DNA of 64,000 nucleotides from an uncultured Peptostreptococcaceae bacterium (GCA_910588185.1 CAJUQR010000003.1:32358-96357), one strand, 5' to 3'. Positions 25,093-33,922 are shown, counted from the first letter of the stretch. The notes: generated by a model from the sequence alone, not told the origin. Numbers and translations: made by a program.

Positions 25093-26601
25093 ATGGCATA
25101 CTACTTTGACGAACCATCAAGAACTTTTAATGAGTATCTTCTTGTGCCGGGATATTCCAGCAAAGAGTGCAGAGTTGAAAATGTTTCGCTGAAGACACCA
25201 ATTACTAAATTTAAAAAAGACGAAGAACCTGAGATTACTATGAATATTCCATTGGTTTCCGCTATAATGCAGGCTGTTTCTGATGATAAGATGGCTGTTG
25301 CTTTGGCGAAAGAAGGTGGAATATCTTTTATTTTTGGGTCTCAGACTATAGAAAATCAGGCGGCAATGGTAAGACGCGTAAAAGCTCACAAAGCGGGATT
25401 TGTAACAAGCGATTCAAATCTCAGACCTGATCAAACTCTTGCAGATGTACTTGCATTAAAGGCTCTTAAAGGACACAGCACTATAGCTATTACAGATGAC
25501 GGTACAGCAGAGGGCAAAATCCTTGGTCTTGTAACAAGCCGTGATTACAGAGTAAGCCGTATGGATATGAACACTAAGATAAGCGAGTTCATGACTCCGT
25601 TTGAGAAGCTCATATATGGCAAGGCAGGAATATCTTTAAGTGAAGCTAACGATATTCTTTGGGATAATAAGCTTAATGCGCTTCCTATCATCGATGAACA
25701 TCAGAGATTAACCCATTTTGTTTTCCGTAAAGACTATGATTCACATAAATCAAATCCAAATGAACTTTTGGATGGACATAAGAGATATATAGTAGGAGCA
25801 GGTGTAAATACCAGAGACTACGAAGAGAGAATTCCTGCTCTTATCGAGGCAGGAGTTGATATACTGTGTCTTGACAGTTCTGAGGGCTACAGTCAGTGGC
25901 AAGCAGATACCATCGCATGGGTACGTGAGAGATATGGTGACACAGTTAAAATCGGAGCCGGAAACGTGGTTGACGGCGAGGGATTCAGATACCTTGCAGA
26001 CGCAGGTGCTGACTTTGTAAAGATAGGCATAGGCGGAGGCTCAATCTGCATAACTCGTGAACAGAAAGGTATCGGAAGAGGACAGGCTACTGCTGTAAGA
26101 GAAGTTGCAGCGGCAAGAGATGAGTATTTTAAGGAAAAAGGCGTCTATGTGCCTGTATGTTCTGACGGAGGAATAGTTTACGATCATCATATGACTTTGG
26201 CGCTTGCCATGGGTGCAGACTTTATCATGCTTGGAAGATACTTTGCACGTTTTGATGAATCGCCTACAAACAAACTCAATGTAAACGGAAATTATGTTAA
26301 GGAATATTGGGGCGAGGGTTCAAGCCGTGCCCGCAACTGGCAGCGTTATGACCTTGGCGGAGATCCTCGTATGAAGTTTGAAGAGGGCGTTGATTCTTAC
26401 GTTCCTTATGCAGGCTCACTTCACGATAATGTTAATTTATCGCTGACAAAGGTGAAGTCAACTATGTGTAACTGCGGTGCGCTTAGCATTAAGGAACTTC
26501 AGGAAAAAGCTAAGCTTACGCTTGTTTCGGCAACTTCCATTGTTGAGGGCGGAGCTCACGACGTAATTCTTAAGGATGCTTCAAACAACGTAATTAAGTA
26601 A
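25093..26601 (+). CDS. guaB: Inosine-5'-monophosphate dehydrogenase
   Basis: IMPDH oxidises IMP to XMP with NAD+, the first step to GMP. The 502-residue protein has a CBS pair at about 100-225, the catalytic loop GGGSICITREQKG with Cys319, the SDGGIVYDHHMTLALAMGAD phosphate site and a Glu-rich C-terminal region typical of the longer type. AAGGAGGAAG precedes the ATG. guaA follows 69 bp downstream, so both GMP-specific steps are together. Confidence 0.94.
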   Translation: MAYYFDEPSRTFNEYLLVPGYSSKECRVENVSLKTPITKFKKDEEPEITMNIPLVSAIMQAVSDDKMAVALAKEGGISFIFGSQTIENQAAMVRRVKAHKAGFVTSDSNLRPDQTLADVLALKALKGHSTIAITDDGTAEGKILGLVTSRDYRVSRMDMNTKISEFMTPFEKLIYGKAGISLSEANDILWDNKLNALPIIDEHQRLTHFVFRKDYDSHKSNPNELLDGHKRYIVGAGVNTRDYEERIPALIEAGVDILCLDSSEGYSQWQADTIAWVRERYGDTVKIGAGNVVDGEGFRYLADAGADFVKIGIGGGSICITREQKGIGRGQATAVREVAAARDEYFKEKGVYVPVCSDGGIVYDHHMTLALAMGADFIMLGRYFARFDESPTNKLNVNGNYVKEYWGEGSSRARNWQRYDLGGDPRMKFEEGVDSYVPYAGSLHDNVNLSLTKVKSTMCNCGALSIKELQEKAKLTLVSATSIVEGGAHDVILKDASNNVIK

Positions 26602-26670
26602 AACCAATATAAGATGTAATATAAGAAGACAACGGGCGTATGTCCCGCACATATAAGGAGGAACAACAAT

Positions 26671-27651
26671 ATGAACAGCAATAAACGTCCTGAAAATATG
26701 GAACGTATCAGTACTCCTAAGCTTGCAGAGGCTTTTATCGCAGAGCAAGTTGAGGCAATAAAAAAACAGGTTGGAGATAAAAAGGTGCTTCTGGCTCTTT
26801 CCGGCGGCGTAGATTCGTCAGTAGTTGCAGCGCTGCTTATAAAGGCAATCGGTCAGCAGCTTGTATGCGTGCATGTTAATCATGGCCTGCTTCGTAAAGG
26901 TGAACCTGAACAGGTTGTAGAGGTTTTCAGAAACCAGATGAATGCAAATCTTGTTTATGTAGACGCAGTTGATAGATTCTTAGACAAGCTTGCAGGTGTT
27001 GCAGATCCTGAGACTAAGCGTAAAATCATCGGCGCTGAATTTATCAGAGTTTTTGAGGAAGAAGCTCGCAAACAGGATGGAATTGAGTTCCTTGCACAAG
27101 GAACTATATATCCTGACATTCTGGAAAGCGATGGAGTCAAAGCTCATCACAATGTTGGAGGTCTTCCTGAAGATTTGCAGTTTGAGCTTGTTGAACCGGT
27201 TAAGCTTTTGTTCAAGGATGAAGTTCGTGTAGTCGGCAAGGCTCTGGGTCTTCCTGATAATATGGTATTCCGTCAGCCGTTCCCGGGACCCGGTCTCGGC
27301 GTTCGCTGTCTCGGCGCAATCACCCGTGACAGACTGGAAATCGTTCGTGAATCAGATGCAATTCTTCGCGAAGAGTTTGCCAAGAACGGCTTAGAGGGCA
27401 AGGTTTGGCAGTACTTTACGGCAGTGCCTGACTTTAAATCTGTTGGAGCAGTGGAAGGTAAGAGAACTTTTGCGTATCCTGTAATCCTCAGAGCTGTGAA
27501 CACTGTTGATGCAATGACCGCAACTGTTGAGAACGTGCCGTTTGATTTGCTTCAGCATATCACAGACAGAATCACCCACGAAGTTGCAGGCGTAAACCGC
27601 GTGCTTTTCGACCTGACACCAAAGCCAGTGGGAACGATTGAGTGGGAATAA
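26671..27651 (+). CDS. guaA: GMP synthase, ATP-pyrophosphatase subunit only
   Basis: The enzyme aminates XMP to GMP. This 326-residue protein starts almost directly at the ATP-pyrophosphatase loop (LSGGVDSS, residues 43-50) and runs to the C-terminal dimerisation domain (VNRVLFDLTPKPVGTIEWE). Usual bacterial GuaA has about 510 residues, with a class I glutamine amidotransferase domain of about 190 residues in front. That domain is absent, and the strong AAGGAGG at 26655 shows the start is genuine. Either a separate glutaminase is encoded elsewhere, as in archaea, or free ammonia is used. The 3' end (GAGTGGGAATAA) is a known integration site for mobile elements in other Firmicutes. Confidence 0.9.
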   Translation: MNSNKRPENMERISTPKLAEAFIAEQVEAIKKQVGDKKVLLALSGGVDSSVVAALLIKAIGQQLVCVHVNHGLLRKGEPEQVVEVFRNQMNANLVYVDAVDRFLDKLAGVADPETKRKIIGAEFIRVFEEEARKQDGIEFLAQGTIYPDILESDGVKAHHNVGGLPEDLQFELVEPVKLLFKDEVRVVGKALGLPDNMVFRQPFPGPGLGVRCLGAITRDRLEIVRESDAILREEFAKNGLEGKVWQYFTAVPDFKSVGAVEGKRTFAYPVILRAVNTVDAMTATVENVPFDLLQHITDRITHEVAGVNRVLFDLTPKPVGTIEWE

Positions 27652-27870
27652 ATTAATTCGTGTTTCTGAGTCCTGAAATCCTTTGAAAATACAGGGATTT
27701 TTGGGCTCTTTCTTGTTATATCTATATCATTCACCTGAACGCTTGCAGAAGGTGAAACTGTGAAACAAGGGCTTGCGAGGCATTGCCACCACACATGGGT
27801 CCTTAAACGAACCCCGGTGCTCATTTGAACGGGTGGTGGTAGGCGATAAAGAGGTGGATTTATCCTAACT

Positions 27871-28183
27871 TTGCTGGATGAACAAGCAATTTCTAAGCTC
27901 CTCGGAGCGGATTCTGTAATATTGGGCTTGGTGATTGCCACGGTTATCGGCTGTATCACTTGGATTCCGGGATTTGTCGCATTCCCTCTTGCAGCTTCCA
28001 TGGTTGCCGCCGGAGCGGGGTATGCACAAATTGCTGTTTTTATTTCTACACCTATGATGGTCCGGCATAGCTACATTGCCATTGGAAATTCAGTATTTGG
28101 GAAAGCGTACTGCGGTAAAAAGGAACATCTTGCTGCTTATCTTTGCAATTATCACGTCATGTATCATTGGGGTGATTATGTGA
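27871..28183 (+). pseudogene. Permease, first half (5'-truncated and frameshifted)
   Basis: The frame reads LLDEQAISKLLGADSVILGL, then a hydrophobic run with IPGFVAFPLAASMVAAGAGY and AVFISTPMMV. This looks like the C-terminal part of a predicted permease of the DUF318/YraQ-ArsP type. After about 28058 the family sequence continues in another frame (GIATLPLEIQYLGKRTAV and on to GVIM stop) because of one extra base. The N-terminal half of the gene is missing, so it is not functional. It ends overlapping the start of the second broken permease gene. Confidence 0.7.
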
Positions 28184-28735
28184 TGGCACGGTTGAAAAAT
28201 TTATCAAAAGATATCGCTTCTTTTTTCTTTTGGTTTTAATAAACGGTGCTCTTTTAATAATCAAGCCAGAACTCGGTCATGAAATCACTGTTCTTTCCGT
28301 TCATAACCTGTTAGAAATGCTTTCGGTCATCCCGCCAATTTTTTACTCTTAGCACTAATGGACGTATGGGTTCCAAGAGAAACGATGATGAAATACATGG
28401 GAAAGGACGCCGGAATAAAGGGAGGAATTTTTACGTTTGTTTTAGGCTCATTTTCAGCAGGCCTTCTATATGCCTCTTTCCCTGTAGCAGCGGTATTTTT
28501 GAAAAAGGGCGTTTCGCTGACAAATGTTTTTCTTTTTATCGGTGCTTGGTCAACAACAAAGATTCCCATGATGATATTTGAAATTACACAGTTAGGCATT
28601 AAATTTACGCTTATTCGGTTTGTCCTGAATTTAATCGCAATCATCGTTCTGGCAATTATCATCGGAAGAACGACTACAAAAGAAGATTCGGAAGCTATTT
28701 ACGAAATGGTATGCCGGCAAACCGATGAAAAGTAA
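28183..28735 (+). pseudogene. Permease, second gene (two frameshifts)
   Basis: Starting at ATG 28183 the product reads MARLKNLSKDIASFFF, then must shift frame in a T run near 28220-28226 (INGALLIIKPELGHE, LEMLSVIPPIF). It shifts again in a T6 run near 28339-28344 to reach LMDVWVPRETMMKYMGKDAG and the long hydrophobic C-terminal part ending RQTDEK. When repaired it would be about 180 residues with four or five membrane helices, partner of the preceding gene. Both lesions are single-base losses in homopolymers. Confidence 0.7.
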
Positions 28736-28971
28736 TGTGGTTGCATTTCCATGCCTTTTCTGCCATTATCAAAATTGCACATCAGCAGAAAAAAGCCAAT
28801 ACCCGTTATCACTACTGATAATAATATGATAACAGTCTATAGTTTAGGCTGGACGATACGGATAATCAAAATAATAAGAAGAACAGGATCACATAATCTT
28901 TAAATAAAATCGTTTAAGATATGAACTCATGCATCAAGCGGGAATAGTATTCTAACTATATGAGCCCCAAT

Positions 28972-29436
28972 ATGAAATACTTTTGTACAGTTATATCAGT
29001 AGCAGACATTAATGCTGCAAGAAAATTTTATGAAGATTTATTTGGTCTTGAAGTATTTCAGGATTATGGTAAAAACGTAGCGTTTACCTGCGGTTTAGCC
29101 TTGCAGCAGGACTTTGAATGGCTTGTGGGTTTATCAAAAGACAACATATTGACTAAATCTAACAATATAGAAATATGTTTTGAAGAACAAGACTTTGACG
29201 GGTTCCTAGATAAGCTGAAAAAGTATCCAAATATTGAATATCTTGGAGATTTAATTGAGCATAGCTGGGGTCAGCGTGTCATTAGATTTTATGATTTAGA
29301 TGGTCATATTATAGAAGTTGGCGAAGATATGAAAATGGTTGTAAATCGTTTTTTGATTTCTGGCATGACTATGGAAGAAGTATCTGTAAAAATGGATGTT
29401 TCCATGGCAGATTTAACAAGACTATTGAATAACTAG
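28972..29436 (+). CDS. VOC (glyoxalase/bleomycin resistance) family protein
   Basis: The 154-residue protein starts MKYFCTVISVADINAARKFY, the usual VOC opening, and includes VIRFYDLDGHIIEVGEDM near residue 105. The C-terminus has a short helical extension (MTMEEVSVKMDVSMADLTRL) that resembles a helix-turn-helix. The substrate is unknown. An upstream ATG at 28960 would add four residues; neither start has a strong ribosome binding site. It lies in the accessory segment after guaA. Confidence 0.75.
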   Translation: MKYFCTVISVADINAARKFYEDLFGLEVFQDYGKNVAFTCGLALQQDFEWLVGLSKDNILTKSNNIEICFEEQDFDGFLDKLKKYPNIEYLGDLIEHSWGQRVIRFYDLDGHIIEVGEDMKMVVNRFLISGMTMEEVSVKMDVSMADLTRLLNN

Positions 29437-29489
29437 CTGAATTATTGTTTAATAATAACTGATAAAATTTGAAGGAGAAATTATTGAAT

Positions 29490-29687
29490 ATGACAGAGTT
29501 AAAAATGATTATGGAAAAATTTGCGGCATCTGGTTGGGATTTAATCGCAGGTCCGGCACAGGAATGGTTAGACGGTAAAGAAAATACTGAAGCACTGAGA
29601 TTAGCAATAGAACAAGCTGATAAAGAGTGCGGCAGTTGTGGCTGTGATTTGGATCCATTATATAAACGTGCATTAGAGTTATTATAG
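29490..29687 (+). CDS. Small conserved-looking protein with CGSCGC motif
   Basis: The 65-residue product begins MTELKMIMEKFAASGWDLIA and contains ECGSCGCDLDPLYKRALELL at its C-terminus. Three cysteines in CGSCGC suggest metal binding, but I do not recognise a named family. AAGGAGAAA is 10 bases before the ATG; a TTG at 29484 is an alternative start. It follows the VOC gene by 53 bp. Confidence 0.6.
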   Translation: MTELKMIMEKFAASGWDLIAGPAQEWLDGKENTEALRLAIEQADKECGSCGCDLDPLYKRALELL

Positions 29688-29765
29688 TATTTTACCAGAC
29701 AAAATATTTAAAGGCATTGCTGATTTGCGAAAGCCGGCAATGCCTTTTTGCATTTGCAAAACTTA

Positions 29766-29852
29766 TCAATACACATTCTTTATCCCGTATCGCTGCATCT
29801 TTCGTGTCAGAGTTGACTTGTCGATTTTTAATGCATTGGCGAGCTTTTGATG
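29766..29852 (-). pseudogene. Remnant of a Fis-type helix-turn-helix
   Basis: Read on the - strand this short piece encodes QKLANALKIDKSTLTRKMQR followed by YGIKNVY and a stop. It is typical of the C-terminal DNA-binding helices of sigma-54-dependent activators. Upstream coding sequence is missing, so only a gene fragment remains. The rest of 29688-30089 shows no gene. Confidence 0.6.
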
Positions 29853-30089
29853 TCAGATGATATGCAGATTATTTAATCAGAAGAAAATTTTACCGTGTTG
29901 CTTTTCTAAATAAAATGTTTTATAATATAAAATGTAGTATATTTGTAATGCAATATGTAACATATAGTTGACGGTTGTAATGAATTATACTTAAGAAGAC
30001 AGGGGAAGACTATGAGGAATCAAAAGTCAGGAATGATTTATTCAGGAGGTATACCAAAGTATCTATAAAAAAGTAAGGAGAATGGAGAA

Positions 30090-30368
30090 ATGGGACTTTT
30101 TGACAATTTAAATGAAGCTGGATCGTTTTCAAAGGCTTCAGGAGCTGATGCGCCATATGTAGTTTTGCAGGTTACACTTAAAGAAAAATTCTTAGGAACA
30201 GGTTCTGGAAACCTGACAGAGCTTGAAGATGTTATCAATAAGCAGGCGGCAAAAGGATATAGGCTTCATACGATTTCAACAGCAAACGGGGCAGTAAAGG
30301 TCTTGGAGGCGGAGACAGAATACAGGCAACGCTGGTATTCGAAAGACTGTAATCATCAAGTTTTTTAG
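30090..30368 (+). CDS. DUF4177-like small protein
   Basis: The 92-residue product contains VTLKEKFLGTGSGNLTELED and AAKGYRLHTISTANG, which match the DUF4177 pattern. Its C-terminus (WYSKDCNHQVF) departs from the usual GxxxRxxAIMVFEK ending, so it may be altered. Function of the family is unknown. AAGGAGAATGGAGAA precedes the ATG, and a terminator follows at once. Confidence 0.65.
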   Translation: MGLFDNLNEAGSFSKASGADAPYVVLQVTLKEKFLGTGSGNLTELEDVINKQAAKGYRLHTISTANGAVKVLEAETEYRQRWYSKDCNHQVF

Positions 30369-30372
30369 AATC

Positions 30373-30410
30373 TCGCAAATTTGGTTGTATAGCAGATTTG
30401 CGGGATTTTT
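30373..30410 (+). terminator. Terminator after the DUF4177-like gene
   Basis: CGCAAAT and ATTTGCG pair around a 15-base loop and are followed by GGATTTTTT. Confidence 0.7.
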
Positions 30411-30456
30411 TACTTATTGTTGAGGTAGAGAATCTAATAAAAACGGGTTAAATGAT

Positions 30457-31842
30457 ATGAAAAAAGAGTTAAAAGAGACAATTGAAGTTATTAAAAGTTT
30501 AACACTAGAGATAGAAAATACATATGAGAATTTTTTTGGAAAGAAGAGTAGATTAGCAGATGCGCTTAATGATACTCTTTGTGACTTTGGTTGTTATATT
30601 TGTAATGGAGATACTTTTCTTGGAGAAGAAGAAAAAGAGTTTCTTGAGGATATGGCTGACTCGAAACTTACAACAGATAAAATCCGGGAACGATCCAAAA
30701 GATTTGAGAATAAAATTAATAGCGAAAATTTTATAGAAATGCTGGTGGGGGTTAGTGAGGTTATTAAACTAGATCGAAAAAATCAAGGAGAGAAAATAGG
30801 TGACAGTACAGATGTAACCTTTTCAAATTCTCTAATTCAGATGTTTGAAATTATAGGGGCAATAAGTATAGATTTAAATCATGATGATTTTGAAAGAGAA
30901 GCAAAACGATATGACGAGATTATCCAAAAAATCAGATGTGACATAAATGATATTTTAATAGGTAAAGAAAAAACATCTCACGTACATAAAAACAAAGATC
31001 TTCAAAATGACAAGATGATAGAAAACAGTGATTTACTAAATTCACTTTTTGAAGAATTAGAAAATTTAGTTGGAATGGAATACATAAAAAAAGAAATATA
31101 TTCCATGGTAAATCTTTTGAAGATTAAAAGTATGAGAACTTCAGCAGGACTCTTAAGCCCAGAAATGAGTCTGCATATGGTGTTTACAGGTAATCCAGGA
31201 ACCGGAAAAACTACGATAGCCAGATTGATTGCTAAAATATATAAGGCTATTGGAGTATTAAAAACGGGTCAGTTGATAGAAGTAGACAGAAGTGGACTTG
31301 TTGCAGGATATGTGGGTCATACAGAGACAAAAACTATGGATGCTATTGATTCTGCAAGAGGGGGAATACTGTTTATAGATGAAGCGTATGCACTTTACAA
31401 AGAAGATGGTCGTGACTTTGGAAGTGAGGCAATAGTAGTTTTGCTAAAAGCAATGGAAGATAGAAGAAATGAGTTTATAGTGGTAGCTGCAGGATATGAT
31501 AGACCAATGGAAGCTTTTTTGTTATCAAATCCAGGATTAAAGTCACGTTTTTCGAAGCATATTCATTTCCCAGATTATTCGCCAAAAGAGCTAACATTGA
31601 TTTTAAAGCATTTATTAGAAAAATATGATTATAATCAAAGCGAAGAGCTTGATAATTATTTTCTGGAAGGTTTTGAGCGATTATGTGCAAATAAAGATGA
31701 AAACTTTGCAAATGCACGTGTTGCAAGAAATATTTTTGAAGAAGCAATCATGAAGCAAGCAAATAGGCTTTCTGAAAAAGGCCAGATTTCTCAAGAAGAA
31801 CTTAGAACCTTTGTGAAACAAGATTTTACATTTGTGATATGA
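30457..31842 (+). CDS. AAA+ ATPase, CbbX/SpoVK-like, with an unassigned N-terminal domain
   Basis: The 461-residue protein has about 195 N-terminal residues of predicted helices that I cannot assign. A CbbX/SpoVK/EccA-type AAA+ module follows: LENLVGMEYIKKEIYSMVNL, Walker A TGNPGTGKTT near 244-253, Walker B GILFIDEAYAL near 303-313, and GLKSRFSKHIHFPDY with the arginine finger. Relatives remodel protein complexes (Rubisco activase CbbX, type VII secretion EccA). No sporulation genes are nearby. The next gene lies 24 bp downstream, so both probably act together. Confidence 0.8.
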   Translation: MKKELKETIEVIKSLTLEIENTYENFFGKKSRLADALNDTLCDFGCYICNGDTFLGEEEKEFLEDMADSKLTTDKIRERSKRFENKINSENFIEMLVGVSEVIKLDRKNQGEKIGDSTDVTFSNSLIQMFEIIGAISIDLNHDDFEREAKRYDEIIQKIRCDINDILIGKEKTSHVHKNKDLQNDKMIENSDLLNSLFEELENLVGMEYIKKEIYSMVNLLKIKSMRTSAGLLSPEMSLHMVFTGNPGTGKTTIARLIAKIYKAIGVLKTGQLIEVDRSGLVAGYVGHTETKTMDAIDSARGGILFIDEAYALYKEDGRDFGSEAIVVLLKAMEDRRNEFIVVAAGYDRPMEAFLLSNPGLKSRFSKHIHFPDYSPKELTLILKHLLEKYDYNQSEELDNYFLEGFERLCANKDENFANARVARNIFEEAIMKQANRLSEKGQISQEELRTFVKQDFTFVI

Positions 31843-31866
31843 TTTTTAAAATGAAAGGAGTTTACT

Positions 31867-32949
31867 ATGCAAAATAATTTAATTGATTTATATAACATGA
31901 CCGCAGAGGAAATTTATCATTATCTTGAAAAAGCTAATATTTCTTGCGGAGATTTAATTGTACATGACGAAGACTCTGATACTAACGGTCTTCTGGGGAG
32001 ACCCGGACAATATATAAGTAAAGTAAACTTTAATGATTTACATATTCCCAGCGATGACCCTCCTTGTACCATTGAAGTTTTCTCAAATCTTCAAGATGCA
32101 ACAAAAAGAAAAGCATATATAGAAGATACAATCGAAAAAAATCCTCAATTGGTAAAAAAACAATATTTCTATTTAAAAGGATATGCGCTTCTAAGGCTAC
32201 CTTTTCAATTATCTCCGAGACATGCAAAAAAATATGAAGCTGTATTAAACGATTTGTTATCCGGAACTGACCCAACTGATAAATTTGAAATCGAAATTAT
32301 AGACCCAGGAACAGTTCGGCCATATGTTGATGCTGGAAAGTATCAGTCTACAACTACACATACAATTACTTTTTCTTTTGGCGATGATGATGAAAAAGAT
32401 GTAAAAAAATCAAAAAAAGCTGAGCCCATAGTATTATCAACTCTTTATGAATTTGGCGAATTTTCATACTATGCTCCTAAAGGATGGCTATTTAATCAGA
32501 CTAAAGGGGGAAATTATCATTATGCTAAAGAAATTGGTTCTTTTGACGGCGGATATATATACTGTGCAAAACTTCCTCTAGGGAAATTGCAAAGTATTGC
32601 TTTTAAACGAAGCAAGCCTTCCGAAGCTTTCAAAAATATGATTGAAGGCATGAGAAAAAATGGTGCGTTTGTTGATATAGAATCACGTATAGAAGAATTT
32701 GTTTTTTATGAGAAGCCTGCTGTTAAATTCCTCGCTACCGTTTTATTACAGGGTGAAGAGCTGCTAGCACAGCACTTTATTATTGCATCAGATGATTGTA
32801 TATACTCATTCGTTTTTTTACTTGAGAACTATACTGATGAAGACTATAAAAAGTTCCTAAATGAATTTATCGTATCTCTTTCTATTGAACATTCCAAGAG
32901 TTCAATACAAGGGAAATTAAATTTTATAAAAAATAAGCTTGGCAAATAG
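31867..32949 (+). CDS. Unassigned two-part protein paired with the AAA+ ATPase
   Basis: The 360-residue product has no signal peptide. Residues 1-140 contain LLGRPGQYISKVNF, TIEVFSNLQDATKRKAYIED and YALLRLPFQLSPRHAKKYE. This segment resembles one found in surface lipoproteins of Firmicutes, but here it is not exported. The second part (about 190-345) reads TLYEFGEFSYYAPKGW to FLNEFIVSLSIEH and looks like a compact alpha/beta domain of PsbP/DUF1795 type; this is uncertain. AAAGGAGTTTACT precedes the ATG, and a strong terminator follows. Confidence 0.65.
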   Translation: MQNNLIDLYNMTAEEIYHYLEKANISCGDLIVHDEDSDTNGLLGRPGQYISKVNFNDLHIPSDDPPCTIEVFSNLQDATKRKAYIEDTIEKNPQLVKKQYFYLKGYALLRLPFQLSPRHAKKYEAVLNDLLSGTDPTDKFEIEIIDPGTVRPYVDAGKYQSTTTHTITFSFGDDDEKDVKKSKKAEPIVLSTLYEFGEFSYYAPKGWLFNQTKGGNYHYAKEIGSFDGGYIYCAKLPLGKLQSIAFKRSKPSEAFKNMIEGMRKNGAFVDIESRIEEFVFYEKPAVKFLATVLLQGEELLAQHFIIASDDCIYSFVFLLENYTDEDYKKFLNEFIVSLSIEHSKSSIQGKLNFIKNKLGK

Positions 32950-32955
32950 AACTCA

Positions 32956-32984
32956 AACCACGCATTATTCATGCGTGGTTTTTT
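32956..32984 (+). terminator. Terminator of the AAA+ operon
   Basis: AACCACGCAT and ATGCGTGGTT form a perfect 10-bp stem, followed by TTTTT. Confidence 0.88.
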
Positions 32985-33220
32985 AATATAACATTGATTT
33001 TTAGTACGAAATAGTACTACAATAATATTATTCCATACTAAAAAACATCTAAACTGGAGATGAAAATGATTGCAGCATAGAATAATGATATATTAAATCT
33101 CTGGAGTTAGGAAGATGTGAATAAATACCTTGAACTTACTGAACGGTTTTTAGTTGCATTTAAAGAAAAAATAAAGACTATAAATATGGATTGATAATTA
33201 TATTTTTAGGAGAGATATTT

Positions 33221-33749
33221 ATGACAAATGTGGTTTTGAAACCTACGTCAAAGAGCGAATGTGAAAGTTTTAAGAAAAATCTGCAAGCGGCCTTTATAAT
33301 AGCTGTCGAGGAAAACTTTGGGATATATGATAAGGGGTTCAATTCCTTCTGATGAAGAAATAGAGCAGTGTTTTAATTCTGATGGCGTACAAGTATTTAA
33401 TATTATGGAAAATGATCAGACTGTGGGAGGTGTAGTTTTAACTATAGATGAAAAAACTAATCACAATTCCCTGGATCTTTTATATGTTTCTCCTGAATGT
33501 CATAGTAAAGGAATTGGCGCTTCCGCATGGAAAGAAATTGAAAGACGGTATCCAAAAACAAAAGTATGGGAAACTTGTACCCCTTATTTTGAACAGCGAA
33601 ATATACATTTTTATGTGAATAAGTGTGGATTTCATATTGTTGAATTTTTTAATAAATTTCATCCTGAAGAGTCTGTACCTGTTGACAGTGATGGTGAACT
33701 TATTCCAGGCGGCGAGGGATTTTTCAGATTTGAAAAAGTTATGAAATAA
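33221..33749 (+). pseudogene. GNAT acetyltransferase with a +1 frameshift
   Basis: Translation from ATG 33221 (after AGGAGAG) gives MTNVVLKPTSKSECESFKKN up to a stop at about 33352. The rest of a GNAT protein (GSIPSDEEIEQCF, LDLLYVSPECHSKGIGASAW, YVNKCGFHIVEFF) continues one frame over, from about 33335 to 33749. Removing one G from the G4 run at 33334-33337 would restore a 175-residue enzyme. It is a recent frameshift, a sequencing error, or a slippage switch. Upstream (32985-33220) only a 25-codon GTG-start ORF at 33116 was seen, of doubtful value. Confidence 0.75.
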
Positions 33750-33774
33750 TTAATTTAATTTTATATTGTGACCC

Positions 33775-33803
33775 TTGCATATTCAATCAAACAAGAGTAC
33801 AAT
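33775..33803 (+). promoter_or_regulatory. Promoter of the thiamine operon
   Basis: TTGCAT (33775-33780) and TACAAT (33798-33803) with 17-bp spacing lie about 20 bp before the TPP riboswitch. Confidence 0.6.
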
Positions 33804-33820
33804 ATAAGCGACAATTGAAC

Positions 33821-33908
33821 AGACGGGAGCTTGTGTTACAGGCTGAGAGGAAGGTAGGACCTTCGACCGATAACCTGATTTGGATAATGCCAACGTAGGG
33901 ATGCCTGA
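33821..33908 (+). ncRNA. TPP riboswitch (THI element)
   Basis: The aptamer has GGGAGC, the pyrimidine-binding GGCTGAGAGG, a GAAGGT/ACCTTC stem, and the pyrophosphate-binding half ACCTGATTTGGATAATGCC followed by AACGTAGGGA. All TPP-class landmarks are in order. A terminator at 33923 is directly downstream, so TPP probably ends transcription before the thiamine genes. Confidence 0.95.
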
Positions 33909-33922
33909 GATGAGAGTATTTG

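Larger units (their letters stand above)
27652..28959. other. Degenerate accessory segment after guaA
   Basis: This region lies immediately after the guaA 3' end. 27652-27870 has no intact gene; it includes an ATACAGGGATTTTTGGGCTC run and base composition less AT-rich than its neighbours. Two damaged permease genes follow, then about 220 bp with nothing recognisable. A GGGAATA near 28941 resembles the guaA terminus only weakly, so no attR is claimed. Confidence 0.5.

Noticed and set aside
27552..28001. 149-codon minus-strand ORF across the guaA end
   Set aside because: It is antisense to guaA and to the permease remnant and has no domain features.
28935..28950. attR site matching the guaA terminus
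   Set aside because: Only about seven bases (GGGAATA) agree with the guaA 3' end, which is not above chance.
29968..29991. Promoter TTGACG / TATACT upstream of the DUF4177-like gene
   Set aside because: Spacing is only 12 bp, too short for a sigma-A promoter, and no alternative -35 stands out.
30457..31842. Sporulation protein SpoVK
   Set aside because: The similarity is limited to the AAA+ module shared by CbbX, EccA and SpoVK; no sporulation genes or sigma-E/G/K-like promoters are near.
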